Origin: Paractinoplanes maris
GTDB lineage: Bacteria; Actinomycetota; Actinomycetes; Mycobacteriales; Micromonosporaceae
DNA: 64,000 nt
Direction of reading: 5' to 3'
Assembly (NCBI RefSeq): GCF_023544465.1
Contig: NZ_JALPVL010000017.1
Location: forward strand, 62,001-126,000
The notes under the pieces are model-generated. The model was not told the origin of the DNA and made no database searches. It saw only the letters and a program-made list of their open reading frames with translations. Positions 42,877 to 51,595 of this stretch are shown here, piece after piece. The first letter of the stretch is position 1, and the number at the start of each line of letters is the position of its first letter. A program made the translations under genes and the position numbers.

Positions 42877-43989
42877 GTGAACGGCACGAACGTACTCGTC
42901 TCAGGAGCCAGCTTCGCCGGTCTCACGACCGCCTACTGGCTGAACAATCAGGGTTACCAGGTCACCCTGGTGGAGGTCGCCCAAGGCCTGAAGAAGGGCG
43001 GTACGCCCGTCGACATCGTGGACCAGACGGTAGACATCGTGAAGCGAATGAACATCTTCGACGAGGTGCGGGCGCACGCCTTGCCGCCCCGGTTAACAGA
43101 GTTCAAGCGCGTAGACGACACCGTCGAAGCCCGGATGGAGGCAGAACCCCTCGACGAAGACGGCGATCAGGCCCGGTACGAGGTCCCCCGCGACGACCTG
43201 CTCCGGATTCTGTTCGACAACATCAAGGACGACGTCGAAGTGATCTTCGGCGACTCCATCACCACCCTCACCGATACCCCTGACGGTGTGCGTGCAACAT
43301 TTCGCACCGCCAAGGACCGCGACTTCGCCATGGTCTTCGGCTGCGACGGCAACCACTCTCTCGTCAGGAAGCTCCGCTTCGGAGCCGAGTCAGAGTTCAG
43401 CCACTTCCTCGGCGCCTACTTCGCGATCTCGATCGTGGACAAGGGCATCGTCGAACCGAACACCACCGTCATCAATTCCGTTCCCGGCAAGACAGTCATG
43501 CTGAACTCGTACGTGGACAAGACAGACATCTGCTTCCTTTTCCGCTCCGAGACCGAGATCCCCTATGACTACCGGAACCAGGACGAGCAGCGGCAGATCC
43601 TCATCGACCGCTTCACAGACCACGGGTGGCGCTCGGCCGACCTACTCAAAGACATGGCGACAGCGGACAACTTCTATTTCGACAAGCTGTGCCAGGTCAA
43701 AATGCCCCGATGGTCCGAAGGGCGGATTGCGTTGGTCGGCGACGCCGCCTACTGCGCCTCTCCCGCGGCCGGCATGGGTGGGTCCCTCGCGATCATCGGC
43801 GCCACAGCACTGGGCGACGCACTCGAGCAGCATGGGACGGACATCGACGCTGCCTTCGAGGCCTACGACCGCAATCTCCGTCCGTTCGTTGAAAACGTTC
43901 AGGCGGACGTCGTCAGCTTCGGGCTTGCGACTTTCTTCCCGGCAACCGAGGACGAGATTCAGAAACGTAACGAATTTCTTCTGCAATGA
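42877..43989 (+). CDS. FAD-dependent class A monooxygenase, transposon cargo
   Basis: 370 residues from GTG 42877, with AAGGAG seven bases before. FAD motifs: GASFAGLTTAYWLNNQGYQVTLVE (GxGxxG-type), the middle FGCDGNHSLVRK (DG motif), and ALVGDAAYCASPAAGMGGSLAIIGA (GD motif). It belongs to the PHBH/TetX-like flavoprotein hydroxylases. Codon use is less GC-rich than in the chromosome, so the gene is of foreign origin. Paired with a TetR gene in a transposon, it is a candidate for antibiotic or xenobiotic inactivation; substrate cannot be told from sequence. Confidence 0.88.
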   Translation: MNGTNVLVSGASFAGLTTAYWLNNQGYQVTLVEVAQGLKKGGTPVDIVDQTVDIVKRMNIFDEVRAHALPPRLTEFKRVDDTVEARMEAEPLDEDGDQARYEVPRDDLLRILFDNIKDDVEVIFGDSITTLTDTPDGVRATFRTAKDRDFAMVFGCDGNHSLVRKLRFGAESEFSHFLGAYFAISIVDKGIVEPNTTVINSVPGKTVMLNSYVDKTDICFLFRSETEIPYDYRNQDEQRQILIDRFTDHGWRSADLLKDMATADNFYFDKLCQVKMPRWSEGRIALVGDAAYCASPAAGMGGSLAIIGATALGDALEQHGTDIDAAFEAYDRNLRPFVENVQADVVSFGLATFFPATEDEIQKRNEFLLQ

Positions 43990-44114
43990 GTCGCGTGCTG
44001 AGGCGCGGAGATTCCGATAGCCGTCTTCTAGAATCGCGTGAACAGGCAGCTGAACGCGCCAGCCACTCCGCGCCCCGGTCCGACCCGCGACGCTCCCCCC
44101 GGCAGAACAAGGCA

Positions 44115-44411
44115 ATGATGAACGACGGGAGGCCTCCGACCGAGGCAGTCGGAGGCGATGACAATCACCATGGCGACTGCTGCCAGGTCCACGTCCGGCA
44201 CTACCTGCGGGCACCCTTCCTTGCGGACGAGGCCCGCCGAATCACCGGCGGCCAGTACGAAGGGCATTACACCGCCGACGTCACCACTCCGGGAGTACCC
44301 CCATCGCTGCGGCGGGCACTTCAAGAGTGGGTCGTAGACGAATTAACCCCCGATGAGGACATCGCCGAATTCATCGGCTGGACCGTCGAGCGCGTCCGCG
44401 AACACCGTTGA
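44115..44411 (+). CDS. Small hypothetical protein, transposon cargo
   Basis: About 98 residues from ATG 44115 (ATG 44118 also possible). A longer version from ATG 43986 would overlap the monooxygenase stop (ATGA), but its first 43 residues look non-coding. Sequence DCCQVHVRHYLRAPFLADEARRITGGQYEGHYTADVTTPGVPP, then LQEWVVDELTPDEDIAEFIGWTVERVREHR. No family recognised. It lies between the monooxygenase and SnoaL-like genes in the lower-GC cargo. Confidence 0.5.
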   Translation: MMNDGRPPTEAVGGDDNHHGDCCQVHVRHYLRAPFLADEARRITGGQYEGHYTADVTTPGVPPSLRRALQEWVVDELTPDEDIAEFIGWTVERVREHR

Positions 44412-44536
44412 CGCGCCCAGAGCCGCGCCAAAAACAAATAGATCTCTCCAGTAGCCCTGCACGACGTCGTTGCCGCCGGCACACGACTGCTGACCTGGCC
44501 CATACTGGCCGAAAATAGAACAGGAAGAGACTAGCA

Positions 44537-45019
44537 ATGACTCGTCAGAAGCCCGATAATACCGAATTCAACAAAGACGTTGTTCGCCGTTTTTATGAAG
44601 CCGTACTGACCATTCCCGGCCCAGACTTCGCGACCATCAAAGCGCTCACCGACGAACAAGAAGTCGAACTCAACTGGGGGCACCCCGCGAGCGGTGTCTA
44701 CTTTGGCGCCGACATCGGGCCAGCGCGGCACCGAATGCATCAGCTCACCGGCTTAGACGTCACTACTATCACAATCGACGAACTTATCGCCGACGGCCCC
44801 TCTCGTGTGGTCGTGGTGGCCACCAACAGCGGGACGGACATTCATAAAAATTCCTGGAAGATGACCGTGCTCGAGTTGGTCGACGTCAGGGACGGAAAGA
44901 TCGTGAAGAAGCGATCCTTCTATCAAGACACCGCACTGCTACGAGACATCTCGCTCGAGCGCGAGCAGGCACTGGCAGCACAGGCAACGGATGACCAGGA
45001 CGGGATGACCGGCTCATGA
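44537..45019 (+). CDS. SnoaL/NTF2-like protein, transposon cargo
   Basis: 160 residues, AGGAAGAG ribosome site before ATG 44537. EFNKDVVRRFYEAVLTIPGPDFATIKALTDEQEVELNWGHP and VVVATNSGTDIHKNSWKMTVLELVDVRDGKIVKKRSFYQDT match the SnoaL-like fold. Such proteins often accompany flavin monooxygenases, so it may process or bind the same substrate as the protein at 42877. Lower GC than flanking chromosome. Confidence 0.8.
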   Translation: MTRQKPDNTEFNKDVVRRFYEAVLTIPGPDFATIKALTDEQEVELNWGHPASGVYFGADIGPARHRMHQLTGLDVTTITIDELIADGPSRVVVVATNSGTDIHKNSWKMTVLELVDVRDGKIVKKRSFYQDTALLRDISLEREQALAAQATDDQDGMTGS

Positions 45020-45165
45020 CGATCCGCACTGTTCCCGACAGCCACCGTGACCTCGTCACCTCATCCGCGGTCGCTCTGTCGACCGTGAACAGCGACGGCA
45101 CCATTCAAACGACCGCAGTTTGGGTCCTCCTGTGCGAAGACCGGCCCGGCCTGGCCGAGCAATAG
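45016..45165 (+). pseudogene. Truncated PPOX/pyridoxamine-oxidase-like N-terminus
   Basis: ATG 45016 overlaps the SnoaL stop (ATGA). The 49-residue frame reads MTIRTVPDSHRDLVTSSAVALSTVN, then DGTIQTTAVWVLL. This is the N-terminal pattern of F420/FMN-binding split-barrel (PPOX) proteins, and then stops at TAG 45163-45165. The rest of the domain is missing, so it is a remnant. Confidence 0.65.
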
Positions 45166-45283
45166 ATCACTAGAGACGAGGAGGGGGCGCCGATGTGGAC
45201 GCCCGCTCGATCACTTTCAAGATCAGCCTTAGCGTTACTTTCCGGTCCTCACCAGACCCAAGCGCCGTCACTAACCCACCACC

Positions 45284-45540
45284 GTGCTGCTCGCCGACGA
45301 ACACGCCCACCTCACCGGCCGGCTCTGCCGCCGCAGTAACGCCCGCCACACCGGAACCCCGGGCACGGACTCGGCCTGACACTCAGCCGCGCCACCATTG
45401 CCCACCACCACGGCACCCTCACCGTCAGCGCTCAGCAGCCATCCGGCATCACCGTCACCATCCGCCTGCCCCCTCCACGAACAACAGCACGTCTAGATCA
45501 ACTTCTCACCGTCGGGGCTGAAATCACGAGCGGCCGATAA
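45284..45540 (+). pseudogene. Remnant of a histidine-kinase ATPase domain
   Basis: After a frameshift near 45360 the frame reads GHGLGLTLSRATIAHHHGTLTV and ITVTIRLPPPR, the G2 box and end of a HATPase domain, up to TAA 45538. The preceding frame (LTGRLCRRSNARHTGTPG) fits the F-box region. No other kinase domain is left. Confidence 0.6.
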
Positions 45541-45898
45541 CATCACCCACGATGTACGACCAACGACCTACCTGAGCAGCGGGCGCACTACTGATCGGCC
45601 CGCCAGGCCCTCAAGACAGGGCCACCGCCACCGGCTGAAGACCCGGGCCGGTGAACAGCGGCAGCCGAAACGACGAGCGCTCGACGGCGAACATGTGCTC
45701 GTCAACGGTGCGGGTACGGGGCCCCGGCGTGCTCGCGCAACAGCCGCAGGTCCCGGACCTACTCAGGTACTTCCGGCTCCTCCACCTCATTCATGACCGT
45801 CACGGTATGTCGCCGCGGCGGCACGCCGGGGAAATCCTCACCATCGGAAAACGCGGTGCCACCGACGGTGCTTGACACCGCCGGCTCCCCGCCGCCGG
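45541..45898. other. Non-coding interval before the transposase stop
   Basis: About 360 bases without a gene I can support. It is cargo debris between the kinase remnant and the 3' end of the transposase gene. Confidence 0.45.
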
Positions 45899-48800
45899 TC
45901 AGTCCAAGGAGGGCAGGACGGCCGGGCGCAGCGGCCGGTACCCGTCGGCGTCGAGCTGGGCGAGCTCGCCGTCGATGTCGACCGAATGGGTGCCGTAGAA
46001 GTGCACGTTCTCGTGGTGGGTCGGCCAGATGTGCGCTAGGACCTCGTCGTCGACCTCGCGGCCGTCGCGGCGCAGCGCGGCGACGCCCAGGCCGTGGTAT
46101 TCGGTCGACCAGCACACGATGGCGTTGGTGGCCACGGTCAGGCACCACATCTGCTCGGACTGCTGCTCATGGTGCCGGCGCCGCAGCGCCCCCTCGGCCG
46201 CGTACGCCAGCGAGCGGCGCAGGGCGTGCAGGTTCTCGCCCTTGTTGAGCTGCCGGGAGATCCGCCGCCGGTACGTTTCGTCGGCCAGATAGCGGGTGGC
46301 GTACAGGGTGCGGCGCAAAGCCCCGTACTCCTTGATCGCGCTGGTCAGCGCGTTCTGCTGCCGTTTGGACGAGCACAGCTTCCCGACGACCAGGGCGGCG
46401 GTGGCGTGACCTCCCTTCACGCTTGCGGCGACGCGGAGCAGGTCGTCCCACATGCCCGTGATCAGGTCGGTGTTGCACCGGCGGGTCAGCAGCGGTCCGA
46501 CCAGCGGGTAGCGGTCCTCGAAGTCGGCCTTGCCGCCGGTGCGGTACAGGGTGATCTTCCCGAGGTCGCGGATCCGTGGGGAGAGCTGCTTGCCGACCAG
46601 GTCGAACAGGGCGAAGTTCGCCAGGGTCGCGCCGTGGGTATCGGTGGCGTGTTCGTGGATCGGCAGGTCCGTCTCGTTGCCGAGGATCCCGTCGAGGACG
46701 TAGTGGCTCTCGGGGGCGGTGGCCACGATGACTTTGGTGTCGTAGGTGGCGTGCTGGTCGGAGACGTGGGTGTAGGTGGAGATGCCCTGCCCGCGGGCGA
46801 AGTAGCGCGACAGGTGCCGGGCGGTGATGGACTTGCCCTTGACCGGGAACCTTTGTCCGTCAGAAGAGGACAGGGTGCCGGTGCCGAAGCTGCGGGTCAG
46901 CGGGAGCCGGTGGTGGTAGTTCACGATCGCCGCGTTCGCCGCCTCCAAGGTCTCGGGACGGAAGTACCACTCGGCGGTCCAGGCGAGCACGTCGTACGGC
47001 ACCCCGCAGGACTCGGCCATCGCGGTCAGGCCCATGTTGGTGGCCTCGGCGATGATCACGTACATCAGGTTGCGCTTGAGCTCAGCCGGCCGGTTCACCT
47101 TCCCGCCCGCGTGCACGAGGTGGTCGGTGAACCCGGTCCGGGCGTCGACCTCCACCAGCACCGAGGCGAGGGGTAGGCGGGGCAGCATGCCGGCCAGCTC
47201 GGTGCGTAGCACGTCGGCCTCGGCCGGGACGTCCTCAGCGGTCAGCGGCGGGATGATCAGTTCGCCGTCGTCGGTGAGCCGGACTTGCCCGGTCGTGCCC
47301 TTGGCCAGCAGCGTCTCCAGCTCACCCAGCGCGGTGTGCAGCTCGTCGTCGGCCTGCGCGAGGGCGTCCGCTGCAGCGGCGGGCTTGCCGACCAGGGTGC
47401 AGAACTCGATCCGCTGCGGCTCCCAGGCCTGCGGGGTGAGCAGGAACGACGCCGGATCGGCGTACCGGCGGCTGCCGGGCACGAACACATCGCCGGAGCG
47501 CAGCCCGTCACGCAGCCCGACCAGCACGCACAGCTCCCAGTAGTGCCGGTACGCGGTCACGTCCCCGGATTCGGCGGCGGCGCCGAGGTAGCCGGCCCAC
47601 TTCGTTGGCACGAACCCGACCGGTGCGGACGCCGGGACCTTGCGGGTGCCGGTGGCGTAAAGCCCGGCCAGCATCGACACCGCTTGCAGCAGCAGTTCGG
47701 TGCCCGGCCCGCCGGCGAACTGCACCGCCGCCAACACGGCCGGGGCGAACTGGCGCAGATAGTTCATCGACGCATCCATCATCGCGAGGTGGCCGTGATC
47801 GCGGGGCAGCCGTTCCTGCTTGACCGCCCACGCACCCCGCAGCCGTTCCATCCCCACCCGGGTGCGGATCAGCCCGCCGACCTGCTCGTCACCCACGACC
47901 GGGTCCAGCACGATCGCCAGGATCTCGTCCAGCAGCTGCTGCCGGTTCTCCCCGCCGCGGGCACGCTCGGCCAAAGCCTCGGTCATCTTCGCCTTCGCCG
48001 CGGACTCCCGCCCGGAGATCGCCTGATCGAACAGCAGCAACGTCTCGTCCAGGACGTCAACGGCGGACTGCGCCAGCACCGTCAGCAGGATCGGATACCG
48101 CCGTTGCGGCTCCCGGCGCTGCAACGCCTGCGCAGTCAGCCGCCGCCCGACCCCGGCCAGGAACCGGCGCCGCTCCGCGGGCAGGTCCGACAGGTCCATC
48201 GTGTGCGCGTCGAGCCGGCGCAGGTACGCCAGCTTCTCCAGCTCCGCCTTCACCGCGGCCGGGCTCGACGACGTCGGCCCCACCCCCAGCCACGCCAGCG
48301 GCGTACGCCCCAGGTACGCGTCCGACACGAGCAACAGATCCAGTTCAGCCCGCCGTCGGTCAGACAGCAGGTGCTCGACCCGGGCCCACGTCTCCTCCCG
48401 CGCCCTGGCGCGGGCCGTGGCCACGTGCTCGAGCAGATAGACCACACCCGGCCGAGCCACCCGCCCCGAGATCAGAAACTCGCACGCCAGCCGGAACAAC
48501 AACTTCGGGGAGTCGTGCTCCATCGCCCGGGCGAACAGGAACTCGTCCAGCTCCTTCCACTCAGCGGCGTCCGTCGTGCGCCACCCCGCGTACGCAGCGA
48601 TCTCCCGCAGATGATCGGTACGGGTCTGGCTGCGAGCGCCGTAGTCACGCAGCTCGCCCATCGGCACGCCCAGGCGCTGCGACAGCCGACCCACCGCGGC
48701 GGCCGGCGCCGAGCTCACGTCATCCGGGACGTAACCCAGCCACGGCAACGCGCACAGCTGAACCGCCGCGCCAAGCACGTTGCGGCCCGTCCGGAACTTG

Positions 48801-48922
48801 CGCAGGAACGCCTCGTCCGCGTCCGTGAGCGTGAAATGCCGAATCAACTCCACCCGGCCGATCTCCGGGAACGACCTCAACCGTGCCATCTCGTCCTCGG
48901 AGAACACATCCCGAGTCGCCAT
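45899..48922 (-). CDS. tnpA: Tn3-family transposase (TnpA)
   Basis: 1007 residues, full family length. N-terminal DUF4158-like part (MATRDVFSEDEMARLRSFPEIG, FRTGRNVLGAAVQLCALPWLGYVP), then the Tn3 DDE domain: HEHATDTHGATLANFALFDLVGKQLSPRIRDLGKITLYR, DDLLRVAASVKGGHATAALVVGKL, and LNKGENLHALRRSLAYAAEG near the end, with the terminal NAIVCWSTEYHGL. ATG 48922 was chosen at the family start. It lies 81 bases inside the right inverted repeat and moves the element with the serine recombinase. Confidence 0.95.
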   Translation of the reverse strand: MATRDVFSEDEMARLRSFPEIGRVELIRHFTLTDADEAFLRKFRTGRNVLGAAVQLCALPWLGYVPDDVSSAPAAAVGRLSQRLGVPMGELRDYGARSQTRTDHLREIAAYAGWRTTDAAEWKELDEFLFARAMEHDSPKLLFRLACEFLISGRVARPGVVYLLEHVATARARAREETWARVEHLLSDRRRAELDLLLVSDAYLGRTPLAWLGVGPTSSSPAAVKAELEKLAYLRRLDAHTMDLSDLPAERRRFLAGVGRRLTAQALQRREPQRRYPILLTVLAQSAVDVLDETLLLFDQAISGRESAAKAKMTEALAERARGGENRQQLLDEILAIVLDPVVGDEQVGGLIRTRVGMERLRGAWAVKQERLPRDHGHLAMMDASMNYLRQFAPAVLAAVQFAGGPGTELLLQAVSMLAGLYATGTRKVPASAPVGFVPTKWAGYLGAAAESGDVTAYRHYWELCVLVGLRDGLRSGDVFVPGSRRYADPASFLLTPQAWEPQRIEFCTLVGKPAAAADALAQADDELHTALGELETLLAKGTTGQVRLTDDGELIIPPLTAEDVPAEADVLRTELAGMLPRLPLASVLVEVDARTGFTDHLVHAGGKVNRPAELKRNLMYVIIAEATNMGLTAMAESCGVPYDVLAWTAEWYFRPETLEAANAAIVNYHHRLPLTRSFGTGTLSSSDGQRFPVKGKSITARHLSRYFARGQGISTYTHVSDQHATYDTKVIVATAPESHYVLDGILGNETDLPIHEHATDTHGATLANFALFDLVGKQLSPRIRDLGKITLYRTGGKADFEDRYPLVGPLLTRRCNTDLITGMWDDLLRVAASVKGGHATAALVVGKLCSSKRQQNALTSAIKEYGALRRTLYATRYLADETYRRRISRQLNKGENLHALRRSLAYAAEGALRRRHHEQQSEQMWCLTVATNAIVCWSTEYHGLGVAALRRDGREVDDEVLAHIWPTHHENVHFYGTHSVDIDGELAQLDADGYRPLRPAVLPSLD

Positions 48923-49002
48923 GAAACCACCACCCTGCCATCGACCGTCACCAAACGGACGGCAGGTTACGGGCGGGTCAGACCAAGATTCAACGCCAGA
49001 TC

Positions 49003-49040
49003 CTTAGCGTTGTTTTTTCGCTGGAAGCTACGGGCGCCCC
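49003..49040 (-). repeat. Right terminal inverted repeat of the Tn3 element
   Basis: Read inward on the minus strand it starts GGGGCGCC and then has the same 30-bp part as the left end (49032 down to 49003), ending ACGCTAAG. Confidence 0.92.
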
Positions 49041-49045
49041 GGCCG

Positions 49046-49785
49046 GCCGGGCACCGGCGGGCCCGCCACCACCGCCACCGCCGGCGACCCCGGCCGGCGA
49101 CGCCGCGCCGCCCGGCCCACCCGCCCGGCGACGCGGCCGTCGCCGGGCGGTGACCGTGCTGGCCGCGCTCACCCTGCTGGTGGGCGGAGTGAGCGCGGCC
49201 TACGCCGCCAGCCAATCGAGCGACTACACCGGCTACCCGCTACCGACCGCCGTCACCACCACCGCCACCACCACTGAGGCGACCACGCGGCCCACACCGA
49301 CCCGGCGGGCCGGGCTCGCGGCGTGCACCCTCAGCACCAGCGGCTGCTCCGCCACCGTGGTCGCCGACAGCAGAAAGGTGTGGCCCACGCTCACGACCAC
49401 CTCGAACTGCCGCGTGCGCTCAGGCTTCTTCGACTCCGGTATCGACCGGCTCACCGTCTGGTGCACCGGCGCGTCCGGCGCCAACTACGGCCTCATCTGG
49501 CGCGCCTCCTCGGCCGGCTACCCCGACGTCGTCGACGCCTACGCCGGCGGGATCGGCGCCGACAGCGACACCTTCACCCTTCTGGGCAGCGACGACGTCC
49601 TCGGCACCTGGGTCCGCGGCCCGGTGACGGCCGGCGACGGCTCCGAGCACTACATGTGCGTCTGGGAGTACAAGAGCTACCCGGTGGCCATGGTGATCGA
49701 CGGCGCGGACGACGGAGACACCCCGCAGGAATGCTCCGCCGCCCAGTTCTTGAGCCGCTCCGGCATGGCCGGGGTGTTCAACTGA
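49046..49785 (+). pseudogene. 3' part of the Tn3-split Hsp70-like gene: linker, membrane helix and ectodomain
   Basis: The frame continues exactly from codon 387 of the gene at 38792 once the element and one target copy are removed. It encodes a Pro-rich linker, basic stop (RRRGRRRA), one membrane helix (VTVLAALTLLVGGVSAAYA), a Thr-rich stalk (TTTATTTEATTRPTPT), and an ectodomain of about 150 residues with six Cys (AACTL, SGCSA, SNCRV, VWCTG, YMCVWE, QECSA), probably three disulfides. A GTG at 49150 could start a stand-alone membrane protein, but there is no Shine-Dalgarno sequence. It overlaps the convergent sigma-factor gene by eight bases. Confidence 0.82.
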
Positions 49786-51019
49786 CAGCGGACCCTCGCG
49801 ACCCGTCGAGCCGCCGGGCCAGATGCGCCCGTTCCGGGTCGGTGCCGGCCAGGTCCAAAGCCTTCCCGTACGCCTGAGCGGCCTCCGGCAGCCGGCCCAG
49901 GCGCTGCAACAGGTCGCCCCGGGCGGTGTGGAACGGCCCGTAGTCGCGCAAGCGTTCGTCGCCGCTCAACGCGTCCACCAGAGCGAGACCAGCCGCTGGG
50001 CCGTCGCGCATCGCCACCGCCACGGCCCGGTTCAAAGCCACCACCGGCGACGGCGCCAACACCTGCAACACGTCGTAGAGCGCCACCACCTGCGGCCAAT
50101 CCGTGGTGTCCACCGACGCGGCCTCGTTGTGCAGAGCCGCGATGGCCGCCTGCACCCCGTACGGCCCGGCCGGACCACCGGTCAGCGCGACCCGCACCAA
50201 CCCGAGCCCCTCAGCGATCATCGCCGCGTCCCACCCGGCCCGATCCTGATCCGCCAGCAACACCACCGAACCATCCGGCCCGGTCCGCGCCTCCCGCCGG
50301 GCATGCACCAGCAACATCAACGCCAGCAACCCGGACACCTCACGCTCAGCCGGCAACAACCGCCGCAGGATCCGCGCCAACCGGATGGCCTCCTCAGCCA
50401 GGTCGGCCCGCTGCAACCGCGGACCCGAACTCGCCACATAGCCCTCGGTGAAAATCGAATACACCACTTGCAGTACGCCCGGCAGGCGCCCCGGCAACTC
50501 GTCAGCCCCCGGCACCCGGAACGGGATCCGCGCCTCCCGGATCTTCTTCTTCGCCCGCACGATCCGCTGCGCCATCGTCGCCGGCGGCACCAGGTAGGCG
50601 CGGGCCACCTCCGGCGTGGTCAACCCGGCCAGGCACCGCAACGTCAACGCACCCCGCGCCTCCTGCGCCAACGCCGGATGCGCACACGTGAAGAACAGCT
50701 GCAACCGGTCGTCCGGGAACTCGGCGCCCTCCGGCAACTCGGTGACCGAGTCGACCTGCACCAGAGCCAACTTCGCCGCGTACGTCCGATCCCGCCGCAA
50801 CCGATCCACGGCCTTACGCCGGGCCGTCGCCATCAACCACGCCCCCGGCTTCGACGGCACCCCCTCGACCGGCCAATGCACCAGCGCCGCCTCCACCGCG
50901 GCCGACGTCACCTCCTCGGCCAGATCCAGATCACCGAACCGCCGCACCAGCGCCGCCAGCAGCCGGCCGTGCTCCTCCCGGAACACGGCCTCCACCGCGC
51001 CGCTCACCGGCGACTCCAT
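49778..51019 (-). CDS. ECF42-type RNA polymerase sigma factor
   Basis: About 413 residues. Sigma region 2 (EVTSAAVEAALVHWP, PGAWLMATARRKAVDRLRRDR) and region 4 (LTLRCLAGLTTPEVARAYLVPPATMAQRIVRAKKKIR) are followed by the long DUF6596/TPR-like C-terminal part typical of ECF42 (LPGVLQVVYSIFTEGY, VQAAIAALHNEA, DWPQVVALYDVL, PVVALNRAVAVA, GRLPEAAQAYGKALDLA). The C-terminal extension replaces a classical anti-sigma factor. The stop of the upstream DGPF gene overlaps its start (TGATG). GTG 51022 is an alternative start. A second such module lies at 59182-60779. Confidence 0.92.
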   Translation of the reverse strand: MESPVSGAVEAVFREEHGRLLAALVRRFGDLDLAEEVTSAAVEAALVHWPVEGVPSKPGAWLMATARRKAVDRLRRDRTYAAKLALVQVDSVTELPEGAEFPDDRLQLFFTCAHPALAQEARGALTLRCLAGLTTPEVARAYLVPPATMAQRIVRAKKKIREARIPFRVPGADELPGRLPGVLQVVYSIFTEGYVASSGPRLQRADLAEEAIRLARILRRLLPAEREVSGLLALMLLVHARREARTGPDGSVVLLADQDRAGWDAAMIAEGLGLVRVALTGGPAGPYGVQAAIAALHNEAASVDTTDWPQVVALYDVLQVLAPSPVVALNRAVAVAMRDGPAAGLALVDALSGDERLRDYGPFHTARGDLLQRLGRLPEAAQAYGKALDLAGTDPERAHLARRLDGSRGSAVS

Positions 51020-51369
51020 CACGCCCCGAAGTCAGCGACCGGCCGGACCACCATGGAACCGCCGCCCAGCGCCCCCGGGCAGCGGGCCGCCCAGTCGAGC
51101 GCCACATCCAGATCGGGCACGTCGATCACATAGAAACCACCGAGCACCTCCCGCGTCTCGGCGAACGGGCCGTCCACCACGGTGCGCGTCCCGTCCGGAC
51201 CCACCCGCACCGACGTGGCGGTGACCAGATCGGCCAGCGACTCCCCGGAAACGAAGATCCCCGCCTCCCGCACCGCCTTGTCGTAGTTCATCCAGTCCTG
51301 CACCGTGCACCCCTCAGCCGACCCGTCCTCGGCGACAGCACCAGCGTTGATGAGCAACATGTACTTCAC
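51019..51369 (-). CDS. DGPF/YCII-domain protein, partner of the ECF42 sigma factor
   Basis: 116 residues. Sequence VKYMLLINAGAV, the DWMNYDKAVREAGIFVSGESLA stretch, DGPFAETREVLGGFYVIDVPDLDVALDWAARCPG carries the DGPF signature itself. Strong AAGGAGG sits directly before ATG 51375 but six bases before GTG 51369, so GTG 51369 is the more likely start; the ATG at 51375 would add two residues. Known ECF42 modules always include such genes, whose expression the sigma factor drives. Exact function unknown. Confidence 0.88.
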   Translation of the reverse strand: MKYMLLINAGAVAEDGSAEGCTVQDWMNYDKAVREAGIFVSGESLADLVTATSVRVGPDGTRTVVDGPFAETREVLGGFYVIDVPDLDVALDWAARCPGALGGGSMVVRPVADFGA

Positions 51370-51595
51370 GGTCATCCTCCTTCACCATGAACGGCAACCC
51401 GCCGCACACCATCACGACGATCGGACCCGGCGCCCATCGACACCCCCCGCCAACTTTCTCCACTCCCCGGCCCAGCCTGCCGGACGTACACGTCAACCGC
51501 CGCCTTCGTCACCCCGACATGCGCAGGCCGGACCGATTAGCTTTCCGCGCCGCCCCCGTCTGTACCTCTGCGATCAACTCACGGAGGCTGGCACG

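Larger units (their letters stand above)
39950..49040. mobile_element. Tn3-family transposon, complete, inserted in the Hsp70-like gene
   Basis: The 38-bp terminal inverted repeats (39950-39987 and 49003-49040) share an identical 30-bp inner part and end inside with the Tn3-typical TAAG. A 5-bp direct duplication fits at the ends: CGGCC (39945-39949 and 49040-49044) or equivalently GGCCG (39946-39950 and 49041-49045), one base uncertain. It contains a Tn3 transposase, a serine recombinase, a TetR/FAD-monooxygenase/SnoaL cargo of visibly lower GC, and several gene remnants. Confidence 0.92.

Noticed and set aside
47285..49153. A 622-codon plus-strand frame antisense to the transposase
   Set aside because: Pro/Arg/Gln-rich antisense shadow of tnpA without any domain.
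49150..49785. Independent small membrane protein starting at GTG 49150
   Set aside because: No ribosome site, and the frame is exactly the continuation of the split Hsp70-like gene.
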